Assembly: GCF_902635505.1 (NCBI RefSeq)
Contig: NC_045427.1
Location: 54,462,539 to 54,526,538 of the forward strand
DNA: 64,000 nt
From: Sarcophilus harrisii
Lineage: Eukaryota > Chordata > Mammalia > Dasyuromorphia > Dasyuridae
Direction of reading: 5' to 3'
The notes under the pieces: generated by a model
What the model was told of the DNA's origin: nothing
What the model saw: only the letters and a program-made list of their open reading frames with translations
The model's database searches: none
Made by a program: the position numbers and the translations under genes
In this document: positions 1 to 12,277 of the stretch, piece by piece
How the letters are laid out: the number at the start of each line of letters is the position of its first letter
Position numbering within the stretch: position 1 is the stretch's first letter

Positions 1-82
1 TAAGTATTATCCAATCAGAAGTTAGCCTCAAGCGCTCAGTAGTCCCGACCTCAGTGCATTCCAATACTTTCAGCCCTCTACA
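1..82 (-). mobile_element. Possible 5' end of a solo LTR cut by the window edge
   Basis: Read on the minus strand this begins TGTAGAGGGCTGAAA, nearly the same first 15 bases as the LTR at 43286-43820 (minus). The rest lies outside the window, so the far end and target duplication cannot be seen. It could be a chance match of a short terminus. Confidence 0.4.
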
Positions 83-1133
83 TCAAGCTGGTCATAATAG
101 AATGGCAAAAAATAGACATGACCACTGTGGTTCTAAGTCTATGGTTTTTGGAGCAGTCTCCAACTGCCAGAGTAAGGCTGCTGGGGTAGGGGTCTAGCTT
201 GGGCGGCTTTTGCTCCCCTGGCTCCAGCCTCTCTGCCTGGAAGCTGGGGGCTGCTGAGGCTGGTAAGGAGAAAAGTACAGGGGACGCATGCAGGAGAGGG
301 TCTTCAACTGGAAACTGAACTACATTCAACAAAGTGTCAGCTGAGGATTTACTACGTAGTCAGCATTGTGCTGAACAACACCATGGTGGCTCCACAAGCA
401 CAGGGTGACATTGGCTTCTAGGAAGACCTTACTTCCTGTCTTTTAAGGACAGAGGTGGATTAAATTAGTAATTTAATTTAATTAAATGATTACAGAATTA
501 AACGATTATCAAAAATTAAATTAAATAATTGCATTAAATAATTACTGAAAATCATCAAAAACCATTTTTAGTGTTTCACTGTATAGATTTAGGAGCCAGA
601 ATATATGGTCCAGATAGTAATATAATGAAAAAAATTAGAGTGGAAAAAGCCAGAAAATGAAGAAGTCCTTAATAGACTTATTAAAGAGGGCTTCCTGAAG
701 GAGACAGATGTCCCATGTGACTTGAACAATCAATGGGAGAAGGTTCTGATAGATTCCTGAGCTGTAGCTCATGTACATGTAAAATGTACATCGTTTTAGG
801 AAGCTGTGTTAGTCTGGCTCTCTATGTGGGATGGACTCTGGAAGGGAGAGAAAAGGTCGAAAGAGAAATTCAGCAAATTTTCACAATAATCTTTCCTCAA
901 GTTACTGAGTCTCTTAGAATTTGGGGTACCCTGGGCTTCCAGCTTCCAGAGAGAAGATGGCTGAAGTGTTAAACTGCATATCTCTGAGGCTCATGAGAAC
1001 ATGGCACGTCCCTGTCCCTAGATTATAATACCAGGGATTTGGGGAACTCTTCCTTGAATGAGACTGATACAGCTAAACTGAACTATCTCACTCCTAAAGG
1101 GAGAAAGCTCCTTTACCTTATATCATCTGTAAG

Positions 1134-1135
<2 letters not shown>
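83..1135. other. DNAAF1 intron 2 side sequence, nothing recognised
   Basis: No exon, RNA gene or assignable repeat is seen. The stretch 440-560 is very AT-rich with TTAAAT-type runs. DNAAF1 exon 3 would be expected to the left of exon 2, but no leucine-rich-repeat coding sequence was found here. Confidence 0.4.
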
Positions 1136-1175
<40 letters not shown>

Positions 1176-1250
1176 AGAAAGAGAGAGAGTGTGTGTGTCT
1201 GTGTCTGTATGTGTATGTGTGTGCGTGTGTGAGTATGTGTGTGTGTGTGC
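1136..1250. repeat. (GT)n microsatellite
   Basis: About 115 bases of GT repeat, interrupted by a short GA-rich block (about 1173-1190). The open frames across it on both strands are low-complexity artefacts. Confidence 0.9.
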
Positions 1251-1639
1251 ACACATTCTCCTTTGTGTATCGTCTCTGATTTCTATTAAATAAACCACTT
1301 TCTTTGCTAATTTCTATCTGTTTTCCTTGTGGAATTTGTATGTAGTGTAAAGGGGGTCAAAGCTGTGGATATGAATGAAGCTCACAGGCCTGTTTCCCGT
1401 TTCTCTCTCTCTTGATGAAACAGCCATCAAACTACAATGAATCAGATGATTGGCAATAGTCAAGAAAGCAGAGAGGTACTGTTCCAGACCGGGATTCTGC
1501 CTCTTGGGAGAGCAGAGTGGGCAAACTTCTGGCCCCAATCCTTAAGTGCTTCATTAAAAAAAAATCAGGGCTATTGTGAAAATGGAATGAGAGATCTGTA
1601 AAATGCCTCCTCCATATTAGGTACTTCATGTTTATTTTC

Positions 1640-1830
1640 TTCCTTCTACAAACCACTTTACAGATATTATCTCACGGACAATAATCCTGTGAAGGGGCAG
1701 AGCAGACAGTAAGAGGTTCCGTTTTTAGAGAAGCTGAGGTCCAGTGAGTATTCCATATATGAGGTCACCCAGCCAGCAAGGGACAAGCTAAGACTAGGAC
1801 TCCAGGCCCGCCCCTCTCCCTAGTCCACTC
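1640..1830 (-). mobile_element. MIR/CORE-SINE copy, diverged
   Basis: Shows the antisense MIR order: an 'actttacagatattatctca' block, then a degraded 'aagctgaggtccag' block, then 'gaggtcacccagccagcaag', corresponding to the core and tRNA-like parts read backwards. It is old and strongly diverged. Confidence 0.5.
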
Positions 1831-2084
1831 CCAACTACCTTCTAGGCCCACAGGTGAACTTGTGACATCCCTCTGAAAAGAAAAGCCTTACCTTTGAAGT
1901 GTAAATAAAGCGTGTCATTCAATGCTGGAGTTATATATAATTTTTGGTCTTTGCAAAGTTTTCTAAGGAAACTTTTTGTCATTCTGAAATCATAACAAAG
2001 TAAATTAAGCTATTTTTAAAAGTCAGTTATAAAATTTATGTTAAACAATTTACAACTATCCAAAAAAGTTAAATTAAATTGTTC

Positions 2085-2560
2085 CTAACTCTTTTGACTC
2101 AGAAATCTTACTATTGGGGACTACATCTTAAGTATACTTTATTGACAGGAAGACTCATATATACATAAACATTCATCGCTGTGTTATTTATGACAATAAA
2201 GAGCTAGAAACAAAAAACATGGCCAAACCAAAAATAAACAAATATATGTTGAAATGAAATATGACTATACCCTAAGGGATGACAAAATAAGGAAGGACTT
2301 TGAGGAATCTGAGAAAATTTAAATGAAGATTACTAGAGGGTGAAGAAAGCAGAGCCAAAAGAATGGTCTGTTCTATGACTACAACAGTGTGAACAAGATC
2401 AATATGGAATGGTAATAGAACTCTATTCAGTTCCAATAGTCATGTACTGTACAAATTAAAGGATACATCTACTCCTTTCCTTGCTTTTTTTTTTTAAAGG
2501 TTTGGGGTTTGGGGGGCATTGTTGGGAAGTGATTGCTGCAGCAAAAGAAAATGCGACAAA
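2085..2560 (+). mobile_element. Old L1 3' end fragment
   Basis: Resembles the end of marsupial L1 ORF2 and its 3' UTR ('gactcagaaatcttactattgg' corresponds to the 'dpavallLG' region; later 'agtgtgaacaagatcaatatgg'). Many indels remove any open frame. Confidence 0.5.
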
Positions 2561-3037
2561 TTTTTAAAAAGAAAAAGGAATTCAAAATGAACAAAAGAAA
2601 GAAAAAGTCAGTGATGACACATAGACTTCAATTATTTATATGAAAGTTAGGATGCTTAATGCATAAAAAAATTGTAAAATAACTGTTTACTCTTTGCTTT
2701 TGAATGTATCCAGCAAAGATATCAAACACTTCACCAGTAACACTTTGACCAGTAACTCCTGAGTACCCCCTGAACCAGATTAAAATTAATTGGGGTATAT
2801 TTAACAAAAGAAATGAAAGAAATAATAGCATATAATGTTATGTGGAACCCCAGAGATTTGAATTTGTTACCACTGCTATCTAGGATCAGTACTTGAAAAA
2901 CATTTTTATTTAACACTTTTTACATAGTATTTATGATAGTTTTTAGGATAGTTCTGTCCTATGTAAGGAAATATGAACTTCTTCCACACTACATTCTTTT
3001 GTCCTAGTCTTCCACAAAAAATACCAAGAGTCATTAC

Positions 3038-3173
3038 CTATGACAATTATCCTTTTCATTAGCTTTTTGGTTTGGGGAATGTGTTTTTGAGTTTTGATCA
3101 CCACTTTGTTTCTGCTCACTTTGGTACCACTTTTCTGAAGAAGGGTCTGTCAATTTCTCCTTAGGTTTGATCT
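3038..3173 (-). CDS. DNAAF1: DNAAF1 coding exon 2 (dynein axonemal assembly factor 1)
   Basis: A 136-base exon read leftwards. The acceptor is a polypyrimidine tract ending TCTTTCAG just before 3173, and the donor GTAATG follows 3038. The first two bases complete a Glu codon begun in exon 1; the phase fits exactly. The peptide runs E-I-K-P-K-E-K-L-T-D and contains YQSEQKQSGD. Human DNAAF1, as recalled, has EEINDPKEIC and YHSQQKQSGD in the same order. The protein is a cytoplasmic leucine-rich-repeat factor needed to preassemble outer and inner dynein arms of motile cilia. This exon lies in the poorly conserved charged region before the repeats. The repeats and C terminus lie left of the window. 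Exons 1 and 2 together make 239 coding bases, leaving phase 2. Confidence 0.85.
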
Positions 3174-3825
3174 CTGAAAGAGAGAGATTTTTTTTTTTGT
3201 AAGATAAGTAAAAGTTGCATGCAATAATTTCCCCCAAAAAAGACTCCAATCATTAGCTAAAGTTAATGTTAGCATTTTAAAGTCTATTTGCAGTTAATAT
3301 CAGCATTCTAACAGAAAAACAAGGAAATGTAAATATTTTCAAAGTCCAATTAATAGCATGTAAATATTGGCAAATGTTTGTGGGCTCCTCAGAAGAAAAT
3401 ACACACATAAACACTTTTAAGTTTTCATCATTGTTTAGGTTATCAACAAAACAAATCAAGCCTTGGGAAAAAATTAAAAATATTTTAAAAACCACAACAA
3501 ATCAAATGTTGGTTTGGAGCTTTCCTGAGGTGTAAAATGTTCATACTCAACATTTAACATCAGCTCTCAGGAACTCTTATACACACCACAGAATCTGAGA
3601 TTCATAATGGTGTACAGCCAAATTCACCCAGGGCTTTTGAAAGCTACTTTAGCACAACATAAACTCTAGTGGATCCCACAACCAAGCTGGGAAGACTGCT
3701 AGCAGGGAATTGGTGATGACCTTTTTATTCTATATTCCAAGAACAAAGCCAGCTATTTTTGGAGAGATTGGCCTCTGGGTGAATGTATTGACCACAAATA
3801 TGCATAAAGATGGTCTGCTGAGCAG
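3174..3825. other. DNAAF1 intron 1, end nearest exon 2; no feature recognised
   Basis: Ordinary AT-rich intron sequence directly before the exon 2 acceptor (minus strand). No assignable repeat or RNA gene is seen. Confidence 0.4.
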
Positions 3826-3960
3826 CAGCATGGTGATATAAGGAGGGCTGGGATCAGAATTGGACTAGATTAAAATCCCAGCTCTGACTCTTGCCACCTA
3901 GATGACCTTGGGCTGGCCACTTAAATGTCTCTCCTGTTAATACCTCTCAGGTCCAGCAAG
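3826..3960 (+). mobile_element. MIR/CORE-SINE copy
   Basis: Sense order 'ggtgatataaggagggctgg', 'ttaaaatcccagctctgact', 'gatgaccttgggctggccac', as in the tRNA-related part of MIR, followed by part of the core. Diverged. Confidence 0.55.
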
Positions 3961-4104
3961 CCATCTAACATTCTACAATGCCATTCAGATGGAGGAAGTT
4001 TTTGAGCTGCTTCTTAGAAGGGAAGGTTCCCAGAACAAACCATTGGTAAAACTCTGAACCCCTAAAGCAACAGCCTGGCCACTTGATTGTCATAAAGTAA
4101 TAAA

Positions 4105-4351
4105 CATTTATTGTGTTGAGCACCGGAGGATCTAAAAATAGGCAAAAACAGTAGTTCCTTGCTCTCAATGAGTGCACAGTCTAAGGTGAGAGAGAAAATA
4201 TGCAAACAACTATGTACAACACTTTTCTTTCTTTTCAACACATTTATACATACATATATATATATATATGTATGTGTGTGTATGAATGTGTATAAAAGAA
4301 AGTGTATATATATATATATGTATGTGTGTGTATGAATGTGTATAAAAGAAA

Positions 4352-4397
<46 letters not shown>

Positions 4398-4420
4398 ATG
4401 AATGTGTATAAAAGAAAGTG

Positions 4421-4452
<32 letters not shown>

Positions 4453-4720
4453 CAGAGAGAGAGAGAGACAGAGAGAGAGAGAGAGGACTTGAAGGAAGCC
4501 AGGAACCAGGATGAGGGGGGACAATGCTCAGGGATGGGGCCCCTGCTAGGAGCTGGACTGGTTTGTATGATGGTCAGGAGGCCAGTATCACCATACCACA
4601 CTGGGTGGGTAAGATGACATAGTTATCAGGAAATAGTAGAGCAAGCTCTACTGCAAAGCTCTATAAACAGACCCAGAAAAAATGTACTAGATCAAATCCT
4701 GATGGAGAAATAAAAAAAAA
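4105..4720 (-). mobile_element. L2 LINE 3' region, split by a microsatellite
   Basis: 4105-4216 carries the antisense L2 tail ('gtagttccttgctctcaatg', 'atatgcaaacaactatgtac'). From 4486 the element resumes further inside ('cttgaaggaagccaggaacc', 'caggaggccagtatcacc'). The simple repeat 4247-4485 expanded between the two parts. Confidence 0.6.
4247..4485. repeat. Compound (TA)n minisatellite and (GA)n tract
   Basis: Three near-identical higher-order units, each a TA run followed by 'tgtatgtgtgtgtatgaatg' and 'tgtataaaagaaagtg', then a (GA)n tract at 4454-4485. Only the TA run length differs between units. Confidence 0.85.
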
Positions 4721-5159
4721 GTCACAGAGTCACTTTCCCAGATCACGTCTGCACTGGAAAACAGAAAGAAGTCTCTGGACACTGTGCCCAGGCAATACCA
4801 GTATAAGGAAAGATTATGCACTAGGGCAAGAGGGGGTTCCAGATCCTCATAGGGCAATGAACTAATGTAAACAGCTTTGTTGCCCATAGATCCACAGGTT
4901 TGAGAAGGGGAAAGTGAGCTTTCTATTCCCTGCTCCTCCAACTCTCCACAATGTCCCTAATTCTCCAAGTAGGCAACAGGTTCAAAAACCAGCAGCAGTG
5001 ATGTGGCTCAGATTCCAGGAGAAAAGTAGGGCCTCATTTCTCTTTCTAGCTCAAATTGAAACCTGAAGACAAATAATTAAGGCAAGAATCCCAGACCAAA
5101 GGAGAGCCTACAGTTTGGTCAATCTGAACCTGCAGAGGGTGATGTGGTTCTTTTCAACA
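4721..5159. other. DNAAF1 intron 1, no feature recognised
   Basis: No repeat family, exon or RNA gene could be assigned. Confidence 0.35.
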
Positions 5160-5575
5160 ATAAAGGTGATTCAGGCCAGTTCCAATGGACTTGTTTTGGA
5201 AAGAGCCATCTACGGGGTGGGAAGTAACCAACTTCCATTTCAAAGAGAAGTTTTTCCCTTTGGGGGAGGGGGGGGGGGGGGGGGGGACTGAGGATGGATC
5301 ACAACATGGTATTTTCACTTTTTTGTTGTTTGCTTGCTTTTTGTTTTCTTTCTTATTCTTTTTACTTTTTAATCATTTTCTTGTGCAGCATGATATTTGT
5401 GGAAATATATATCAAAGAAGTGCACATTTTTAACATATATTGGATTACTAGTCATCTAGGGGAGGGGGAAAGGAGAAGAGAGGGAGGAAAAAATTTGAAA
5501 TACAAAGTTTTGCAAGGATGAATGTTGAAAACTATGCATATGTTTTGAAAATAAAAGGGTTTAAAAAAAAAAGAA
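5160..5575 (+). mobile_element. L1 3' UTR, 5'-truncated
   Basis: Starts at 'gtgattcaggccagttccaa', the marsupial L1 3' UTR motif also found at 22040, and runs to 'atgcatatgttttgaaaata' plus an A-rich tail. A G-homopolymer of about 20 lies at 5266-5286. Confidence 0.8.
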
Positions 5576-6040
5576 AAAAGAGAAAGTAGGGGAAGGAGGA
5601 GCCATAGGAAGTTTGAGGAGGTTTGAAAAAGTTTAGATAAGTCACTGTAGAGAGTGGGATGGTATGTAAGATTGCCTAATAGCAGTAGGGCCCAGTTGAA
5701 GTTTTGTAACATAAATTTGTAGTGGACCCAATTAAGAGTTATGTGATTTTTCTCTACCTTTGTTCAATAACATAGATATAAGACTAACGCTATTGGAATT
5801 GAATTGGTTCACCAAATAGGTGAACCTATTTTGTCAAGATAGGGAAAAAGGAGAGGGCAGCTAGTTTGAGTGGCATTAGAGTGAGTTGGGATCTCCAAGG
5901 GATTGGAGATCGTGGTGTGGACAAAAAATAGGGTTTGATAAAAGAAATCAGAGGGACATATGGGAAGAATGATTATAGTCACATGAGGGATCTGAGAATT
6001 CTCGGACATGGAGGTGATTTGTTTGAAAGTGACAAGCCCT
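5576..6040 (-). mobile_element. L2 ORF2 fragment
   Basis: On the minus strand this resembles the L2 reverse-transcriptase region; the block 'gtagtggacccaattaagag' on the plus strand is typical of antisense L2. Frame is lost. It is interrupted at 6044 by a younger L1. Confidence 0.45.
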
Positions 6041-6043
6041 ATG

Positions 6044-6749
6044 TCTTAAAGAAGGGAAAGGGACCTGTATGTGCAAGAATGTTTGTGGCTGGTCTCTTTG
6101 TAGTGGCCAGAAACTGGAAACTGAATGGATGCCCATCAGTTGGGGAATGGCTGAATAAATTGTGGCATATGAATGTTGTGGAATATTCTTGTTCGGTAAA
6201 AAACGACCAGTAGGATGATTTCAGAAAGGCCTGGAGAGATTTACATTAACTGATGCTGAGTGAAATGCAGGACCAGGAGATCATTACATACATTCAACAA
6301 CAATACTATATGATGATCAATTCTGATGGACGTGACCATCTCCAGCAATGAGATGAACCAAATCAGTTCCAATGGAGCAGCAATGAACTGAACCAGTTAC
6401 ACCCAGCGAAAGGACTCTGGGAGATGACTAAGAACCATTATATAGAATTCCCAATCCTTCTATTTTTGTCCACCTGAATTTTTTATTTCCTTCACAGGCT
6501 AATAGCACATTATTTCAAAGTCTGATTCTTTTTGTACAGCAAAATAACTGTTTAGACACATATACTTATATTGTATTTAATTTATACTTTAACATATTTA
6601 ACATGTATTGGTCATCCTGCCATCTGGGGGAGGGGATGGGGGGAAGGAGGGGAAAAATTGGAACAAAAGGTTTGGCAATTGTCAATGCTGTAAAATTACC
6701 CATGCATACAACTTGTGAATAAAACGGTATAATAAAAAAAAAAAAAAAG
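6044..6749 (+). mobile_element. 5'-truncated L1 (ORF2 C terminus and 3' UTR)
   Basis: Encodes the end of L1 ORF2p (VARNWKLNGCP, GEWLNKLW, MNVVEYSCSVKND), then a stop, the 3' UTR with a G-rich block, 'aaaattacccatgcatacaa' and an A-tail. Flanks are similar ('aagtgacaagccc' left, 'aagtaataagccc' right), a likely diverged target duplication of about 13 bp. Confidence 0.85.
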
Positions 6750-7615
6750 AAAAGTAATAAGCCCGAGGTACGACCATATGTGTGAGGCTGAGGCAGAGCA
6801 GGATGAGGAGTGCTGAGGGTGTGTGAAGGGGAGCCAGGATGGATGCTGACGTTCCCTAGTATGAGGAAGGAGTTGGAAGGAGAGAAAATTATGAGAGAAT
6901 ATAAGACACTGAACTCACTGAGGAAGGAAGGGGAGTGGTGGATTCTGACTGGGTGGAAGATGTGGATTGGACAGACTGCCAAAGAGAGGTTATGGGTAAT
7001 GAGCTCTCTCTGCCCCCCCCCCCCCGGGGTGACTGTATCAGGGAGAGAAGGAGCCCCTGCAAGATGCTGAGATATAGAAATGACAGGTGTGGATTCAGAG
7101 GGATCTGAGGCTGGGAACCTGGCTGACTAGAGTAAGGTGCTATTCTCCCTGACAATAGGGCCTTGGAAATGAAGAGCTTCCAAGTGGAGAGCCGTGAGTA
7201 ACTCAGCGTGACTTGGAGAACTATGAGCTGTGTGAGGGGTGCATGGAGGGAGAGCATGTGACAGTGATGAGAAGAGTGGCAAAGAGCCACTGGAGGACTC
7301 AGGGCAAGCGCTTCCCGGAGAGGGAGAACTGTGAGTCAACATTGGTGGGACAGGGCCAAGGAGCATCCTGAGGAGGAGCTGCCTCAGAGTCTGTCCATCC
7401 TTAATCTCATCACTTTTCAAGGAGCTTTTTTAAGAGAAATGGGCCAGATTCTCAAGTATCCAGAGAGACCACGAACAGACAGGGTGAAGGGGAGGAAGGA
7501 GAAATGGAACTGGACCAGAGAGATCAGAGCCTGAACTGCTTCCATTTGTCAGAAATCACGATCTAACACTCATACATTTCAGATTGCCATTAAGGCTAAA
7601 ATCAGGACATCTGCA
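6750..7615. other. DNAAF1 intron 1, purine-rich, no feature recognised
   Basis: G/A-rich sequence with a C-homopolymer at about 7013-7025. The early part could be more of the L2 copy that 6044-6749 interrupts, but no clear match was seen. Open frames on both strands have no recognisable protein. Confidence 0.35.
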
Positions 7616-9232
7616 TTATGTACACCAAAACAAGGCCTTCTAGGATCCCCATTCTTTTTCTAATCTTCAATCACTCCTCTCTGCTGGCTCCTTCTTTGCT
7701 GCCTACAATCATCCTTAAAAAAAAAAAATCCTCACTTAAAAAATCATCCCTGAAAGCTCTCATTCTATGCCTATTCACCCTCCATTTCCAAGGCTAAAAT
7801 CCTTGAGAAGTTAATCTTTTTTTTTATTATCAAGATGCCTCCACTTTCTTTCCCCTCACTCCTAGATCCCCTTTGATTTGACTTCCAACCACCCCAAGAA
7901 CCGAAATTGCTCTTTCTGCAGTTACCAGGGCCTTTAATCACCAAACCAAATGCCTTTTCTCTCAGTCCCCATCCTTCTTGACCGCTCTGCAGCCTGTGAT
8001 GCTGTTGATCATACTCCTCCTCCTTCATACCCTGCTCTCTCCTGGTTCTCCTGCTGTCTGATCGAGCTTTCTCGGTTTCCTTTGCTGCATCTACATTTGG
8101 CTTGTGCCTCCAGAGATCTGTCTCAGGTCCCCCCTTTTCCTTCTATACTATTTTACTTAGTGATCTCACCTCCCATGGATTCAATTATCTTTATGTAGAT
8201 GATTCCCAGAGATCTATACCTCCAGCCCTAATGTCCCTCCTAAGCCTCAGTTCTAATCACTTGCCTCTTGGACATCTCAAACTGAATTGTCTCACACACA
8301 TCTCAATGTCACTACATCCAAAGCACAGCTCATTATTTCTTTTCTTTCTGCTTCTAAATCTCCACTTCCTTATTACAGTTAAGGGCACGACCATTTTCCT
8401 GTTCATCCAGGCTTGCAGTCTAGTCTCATTCTGCTCTCATTCTTACTTGCTCCACATGTCACATTCATGAAGTTTTTTCATATTCACTATGCATCCTGTT
8501 CTGTTCCCTTAAATAGCTGCCACACTGGGGGGCTGGCCATCACTTCATACCTGGACTATTCAATAGTTTTTTGGTAATAAGACCTCCCCTGTCCCACCTT
8601 TCCTCATTCTAATCCTTAGTCCACTCAGCTTTCAAAGTGATTTTCTTAATCTTTTTCAACCACATTACTCTTCTCTCCTTCTTTTCTCCTCAATATAAAT
8701 CCCTCTCTACTAAATCAACTCCAGTGGCCTCCTCTTACCTCCTAGATCAAATATAAAATCCTCTGGCATTTAAAACTCTTCATAAATAGAAGTGAGTGCA
8801 AGGGATATAATGTAAAAAATTACCCAGGCATATGTTCGGTCAATAAAAAGTTATAATTAAAAAAATTCATAAACTGACCCACAACAAGACCTTTCCACAG
8901 TCCCTTCCTTGGATGCCATGATCCAGCTATTAAGGCATCTTTTCTGTTCCACCCACATGATGCTCTTGACTCTAGGTGGAGTTACAGAACAGACGTTAAG
9001 GAAGGCTTTTCTGATTCCCCACCCAGTTTAATTACTAGTGCTTTCCTTTAACACTGCCTTCTCCTTTGCACTGCATAGATCTTGTATGTACATAGCAGTT
9101 TGCATTCGGCCAAATCCCTTCCCTTTATTAGAATGTGAACTTCTTGAGGGAAGAGACTTTTTTCATTTCTGTTTATTTCCAGGACTTAAACTCAGTGCCT
9201 GGAATATAGTAAATGTTATATTTGTTAATTTC
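7616..9232 (+). mobile_element. L2 LINE, ORF2 to 3' end
   Basis: Degraded L2 reverse transcriptase: 'SVPILLDRSAACDAVDH' aligns with the L2 motif LLDLSAAFDTVDH, and 'GFNYLYVDDSQ' covers the catalytic region (YVDD in place of YADD). The 3' part 'tcaactccagtggcctcctc' leads to the 'ctcagtgcctggaatatagt' tail. Interrupted by a small L1 stub at 8786-8865. Confidence 0.8.
8786..8865 (+). mobile_element. 80-bp extremely truncated L1 3' end
   Basis: Contains 'taaaaaattacccaggcata' and an A-rich tail matching the L1 3' terminus at 6690-6740. Flanked by the perfect 7-bp duplication TTCATAA (8779-8785 and 8866-8872); removing it rejoins the L2 sequence 'ctcttcataaactg'. Confidence 0.75.
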
Positions 9233-9549
9233 TGATTATAAAAATACAAGTGAAGAGAACTGGCAAATATGCTTACCTCCCCCAAACTCCACTTGACAAA
9301 AGGATTTCTAGGTAAAATATAATTCTCCCTCAATTGAGGGCATTTCTTTATCTTAAGGTGCCAAAGCACATCATTTTAATGTCCAAATGGTTTATAGTGT
9401 TAAGTTTTTAGATAAATTCATCCATAATATGATGCCTTATCAACTCTCAACTGTGACTAGAAATAGAAACAAAGAACAGTCTGGGTAAGGCTATTCAATT
9501 ATATTAGTCATTTTACATAACTCCCTCCTCCTTGTAGTCTTGTCCAGCA
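9233..9549. other. DNAAF1 intron 1, no feature recognised
   Basis: Ordinary AT-rich intron between two L2 copies. Confidence 0.35.
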
Positions 9550-9915
9550 ACACTGGCCTTTTCAGCTATTCCTAAACACCAGTACTCTGATTTCTCCCTG
9601 TGGGCCTGGTTCATCCCCCTCTTGGAAGGCACTTCTTTGACTTTAGTGAATTCCTCACTTCCCTTAAAGACACAAGTAAAGCACAGCCTTCTATAGAAAC
9701 CTTTCCTGATCCTCCCGCTGACTACCCTGTATGTTTATTTTGTATTCATCCTGCATATGTCCATTAGGTAAGTCCGTCTATGTGTACATATTCTCTCTTC
9801 TACAGAACAGAAGCTTCTGGGGGGCAAGAGTTTCCTTTTTTGTCTTTGTTATTACTGGTGACTGGCACAATGATTGGGATATAAAAGGTGCTTAATAAAT
9901 GCTTGTTGATTTAAG
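9550..9915 (+). mobile_element. L2 3' end
   Basis: Typical L2 3' sequence: 'cttctatagaaacctttcct', 'tctggggggcaagagtttcc', ending 'aaaggtgcttaataaatgct'. Confidence 0.75.
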
Positions 9916-11174
9916 TCTGAAGAAAGACTTAAGAACAGAATTCAACAACAACATAAAACTTAGTTAATAGCAGGCAAACTTTTCCTTCCATCTTCCCTCC
10001 CTTCATCTTGTAGACCTCAAGGTGCTATGCAAATATAACAAAGAAAACTAAAACACTTACTACATACATAATACTGGTTACTGGACAAGCTAGAAAGTAT
10101 ATAGAAGGGACAGTCTCAGCCCTTGTGGAATCTGCAGTTTAATGAGATCTAAATTTCAGTACAGGTAATTATTAGCACATGCTATTACATGCTAAGTACG
10201 TTAGAGACAAAACAAGCAAATTCTACGTGAGAGCCATAGGAATGGGTCCTGATTGATTGGGAAGCTCAGGGAAGCTTTTATTAGCAAATTATAAGCACTT
10301 TGAGAGCAGAGTTCATGTTCATCTTTCTGTCTCCCACCCTGTGCAGAATGCCGAGCACATGGTGGTAGGGCAGAATATATAGGAAAGGATGATGGAAACT
10401 TTCACTTTCAGAAACATTAATGAAATCTCTTCTCTACAAGCACTGGAGCCAGGGATACAAAGAAAAATCCCTGCTCTTAAGGAGCTCAGAAGCTGGTGCT
10501 CCCAGTTTCACTCTGGCTTGGGCTTTTTCTTACAACCACTAGCCGAGGGAGATGTGTAAGTGTTGTTCTTCTGCCTCTAACTTGCCTTGTCTCACAAAGA
10601 GTGACTGTATCTGAGCTGAGGGGATGTCAGTGGCTTCCCACTCCAGCTCAGACATGAAAGCAAAGCTCCCTACCAAGCTCTGGTCCAGCCTTTGTTTCTA
10701 GACCTCTGAGACCCACCACAGGATCGCTTTTGTGAGGCTCTAACTTCTTTTAGGGCCCCAAAGGAATGAGCCATGCACTCAAAACCATCAAACCATCTGA
10801 GGAAGGAAGCCCCCTCTCTGAAGATCACCCAGTGAGGAGGGGGAACACTCCATCAGGGGCTAGTTATCCTTGTTGGGAAGCTGCTGCTGACATCAAACCT
10901 AAACGTGCCCCGCCATAACTTCCATGACCACCCCGATTCTGACTTCTGGGGCCAAGCTGAACAAAGCCACTCCTCCTTCACGACACCCTTCAGATAACTG
11001 AACATGGATATTCTCTTAAAGAGCAGCAAAAAGACTAATGGATTTACAAGCCAAGGACCCTGTTCTGAATCAAAATGCTTCTTGTTATCATTTACACTAT
11101 AGTGTAAGGTCAAACTAAAGTTGATTTAGAAAATCACAAAATTACCATTACATACATTGTATTTTTATTTTGTT
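9916..11174. other. DNAAF1 intron 1, mostly unassigned
   Basis: About 1.2 kb without a secure assignment. 10040-10330 has blocks reminiscent of antisense L2. 10430-11160 looks like non-repeat intron. Confidence 0.3.
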
Positions 11175-12164
11175 AAATATTTCTGGGAGGATTCTGAAAG
11201 ACGGCAGAACAGGTCAGAAAACTTCAAGTCCTCTAGATTTCCTCCACAAATAGAACAAATTTGCACCTCAGGATGAACACAGACTAGGGAAAATAAAGAA
11301 GACTCAGGGCAGGGGTCCTCCTGGAACAGCTCGAGAAGATCCACCGATCCCAAGCTGGGGATTAACCAGCTTGAAGCGCAAACACCTCCAGGCTAGTTCC
11401 ACAAAAACAGCAAATAGGGACCCTGGGGCTGGCTACAGGTGGCTGGAGCCTCAGCCCGAACTACAGGAACTTTCACCTCCCAGACAGCTTGGGGATGGGG
11501 GTCTGAGTGCGGCAAGACTGAGGGAACCTCGGCTGATCATCAATATGCCAGGCCTGGCTGTGCTGCAGGCAGGGACTGGCCCTGGATAGGAGGAACCAGC
11601 ACACCCGTGAGTGCAGAAGCAGGGAGCAGAGACGCTGTGGGCTGGAACTCTTGGTTTGGGGTTCCTGGTCAGAGGGTACAGCTGAAGGGAAGGCAGAGGC
11701 ACATCCTCCAACAACACTAATATTCTCATTAAAAATGAACAAACAAACAAAAAATGAACAGGCAAAGAAGAAAGAACAGAGAAAACTCATCAGAAGAAGA
11801 CACTGAAGAAAAAAACTTTTTCTGCCTCAAAGAGTAATGCTAAATGGCTATCTGCCCAGAAAGAATTTATAGAAGAACTCAGAAAAGACTAAAAATCAAG
11901 TGAGAGAGACTGAAGAAACATTAAAAAAAATTAATTAAAACCATCCAAGATAAACAAGAAGATTATGAAAAAAAAATTAACCAACTAGGAAAGAAAATAA
12001 TTCTTTAAAATTAGAATTGGGCAAGGAGAAGCCAGTGACACTTTAAGAGACTAAGAAATAACAAAAATATAAAATAATGAAAAAATACAACAAATGTGAA
12101 ATATAAAAAAACAACAGATCTGAAGAACAGATCAACCAGAGAAAATGTAAGAATGATTGGACTA

Positions 12165-12242
12165 GAATGTGTAGAATGTGTGTGTTGTGTATATGAATAT
12201 ACGGGTGGTAGGGGGTGTGTGGGTATGGGGGTGTGTAGGTAT

Positions 12243-12277
<35 letters not shown>

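Noticed and set aside
1039-1298. Open frames with alternating Val/Cys or Thr/His
   Set aside because: Translation of a (GT)n microsatellite.
1-3037. Search for DNAAF1 exon 3 (start of the leucine-rich repeats)
   Set aside because: No minus-strand frame shows the repeat pattern or a matching phase-2 acceptor; the exon must lie left of the window.
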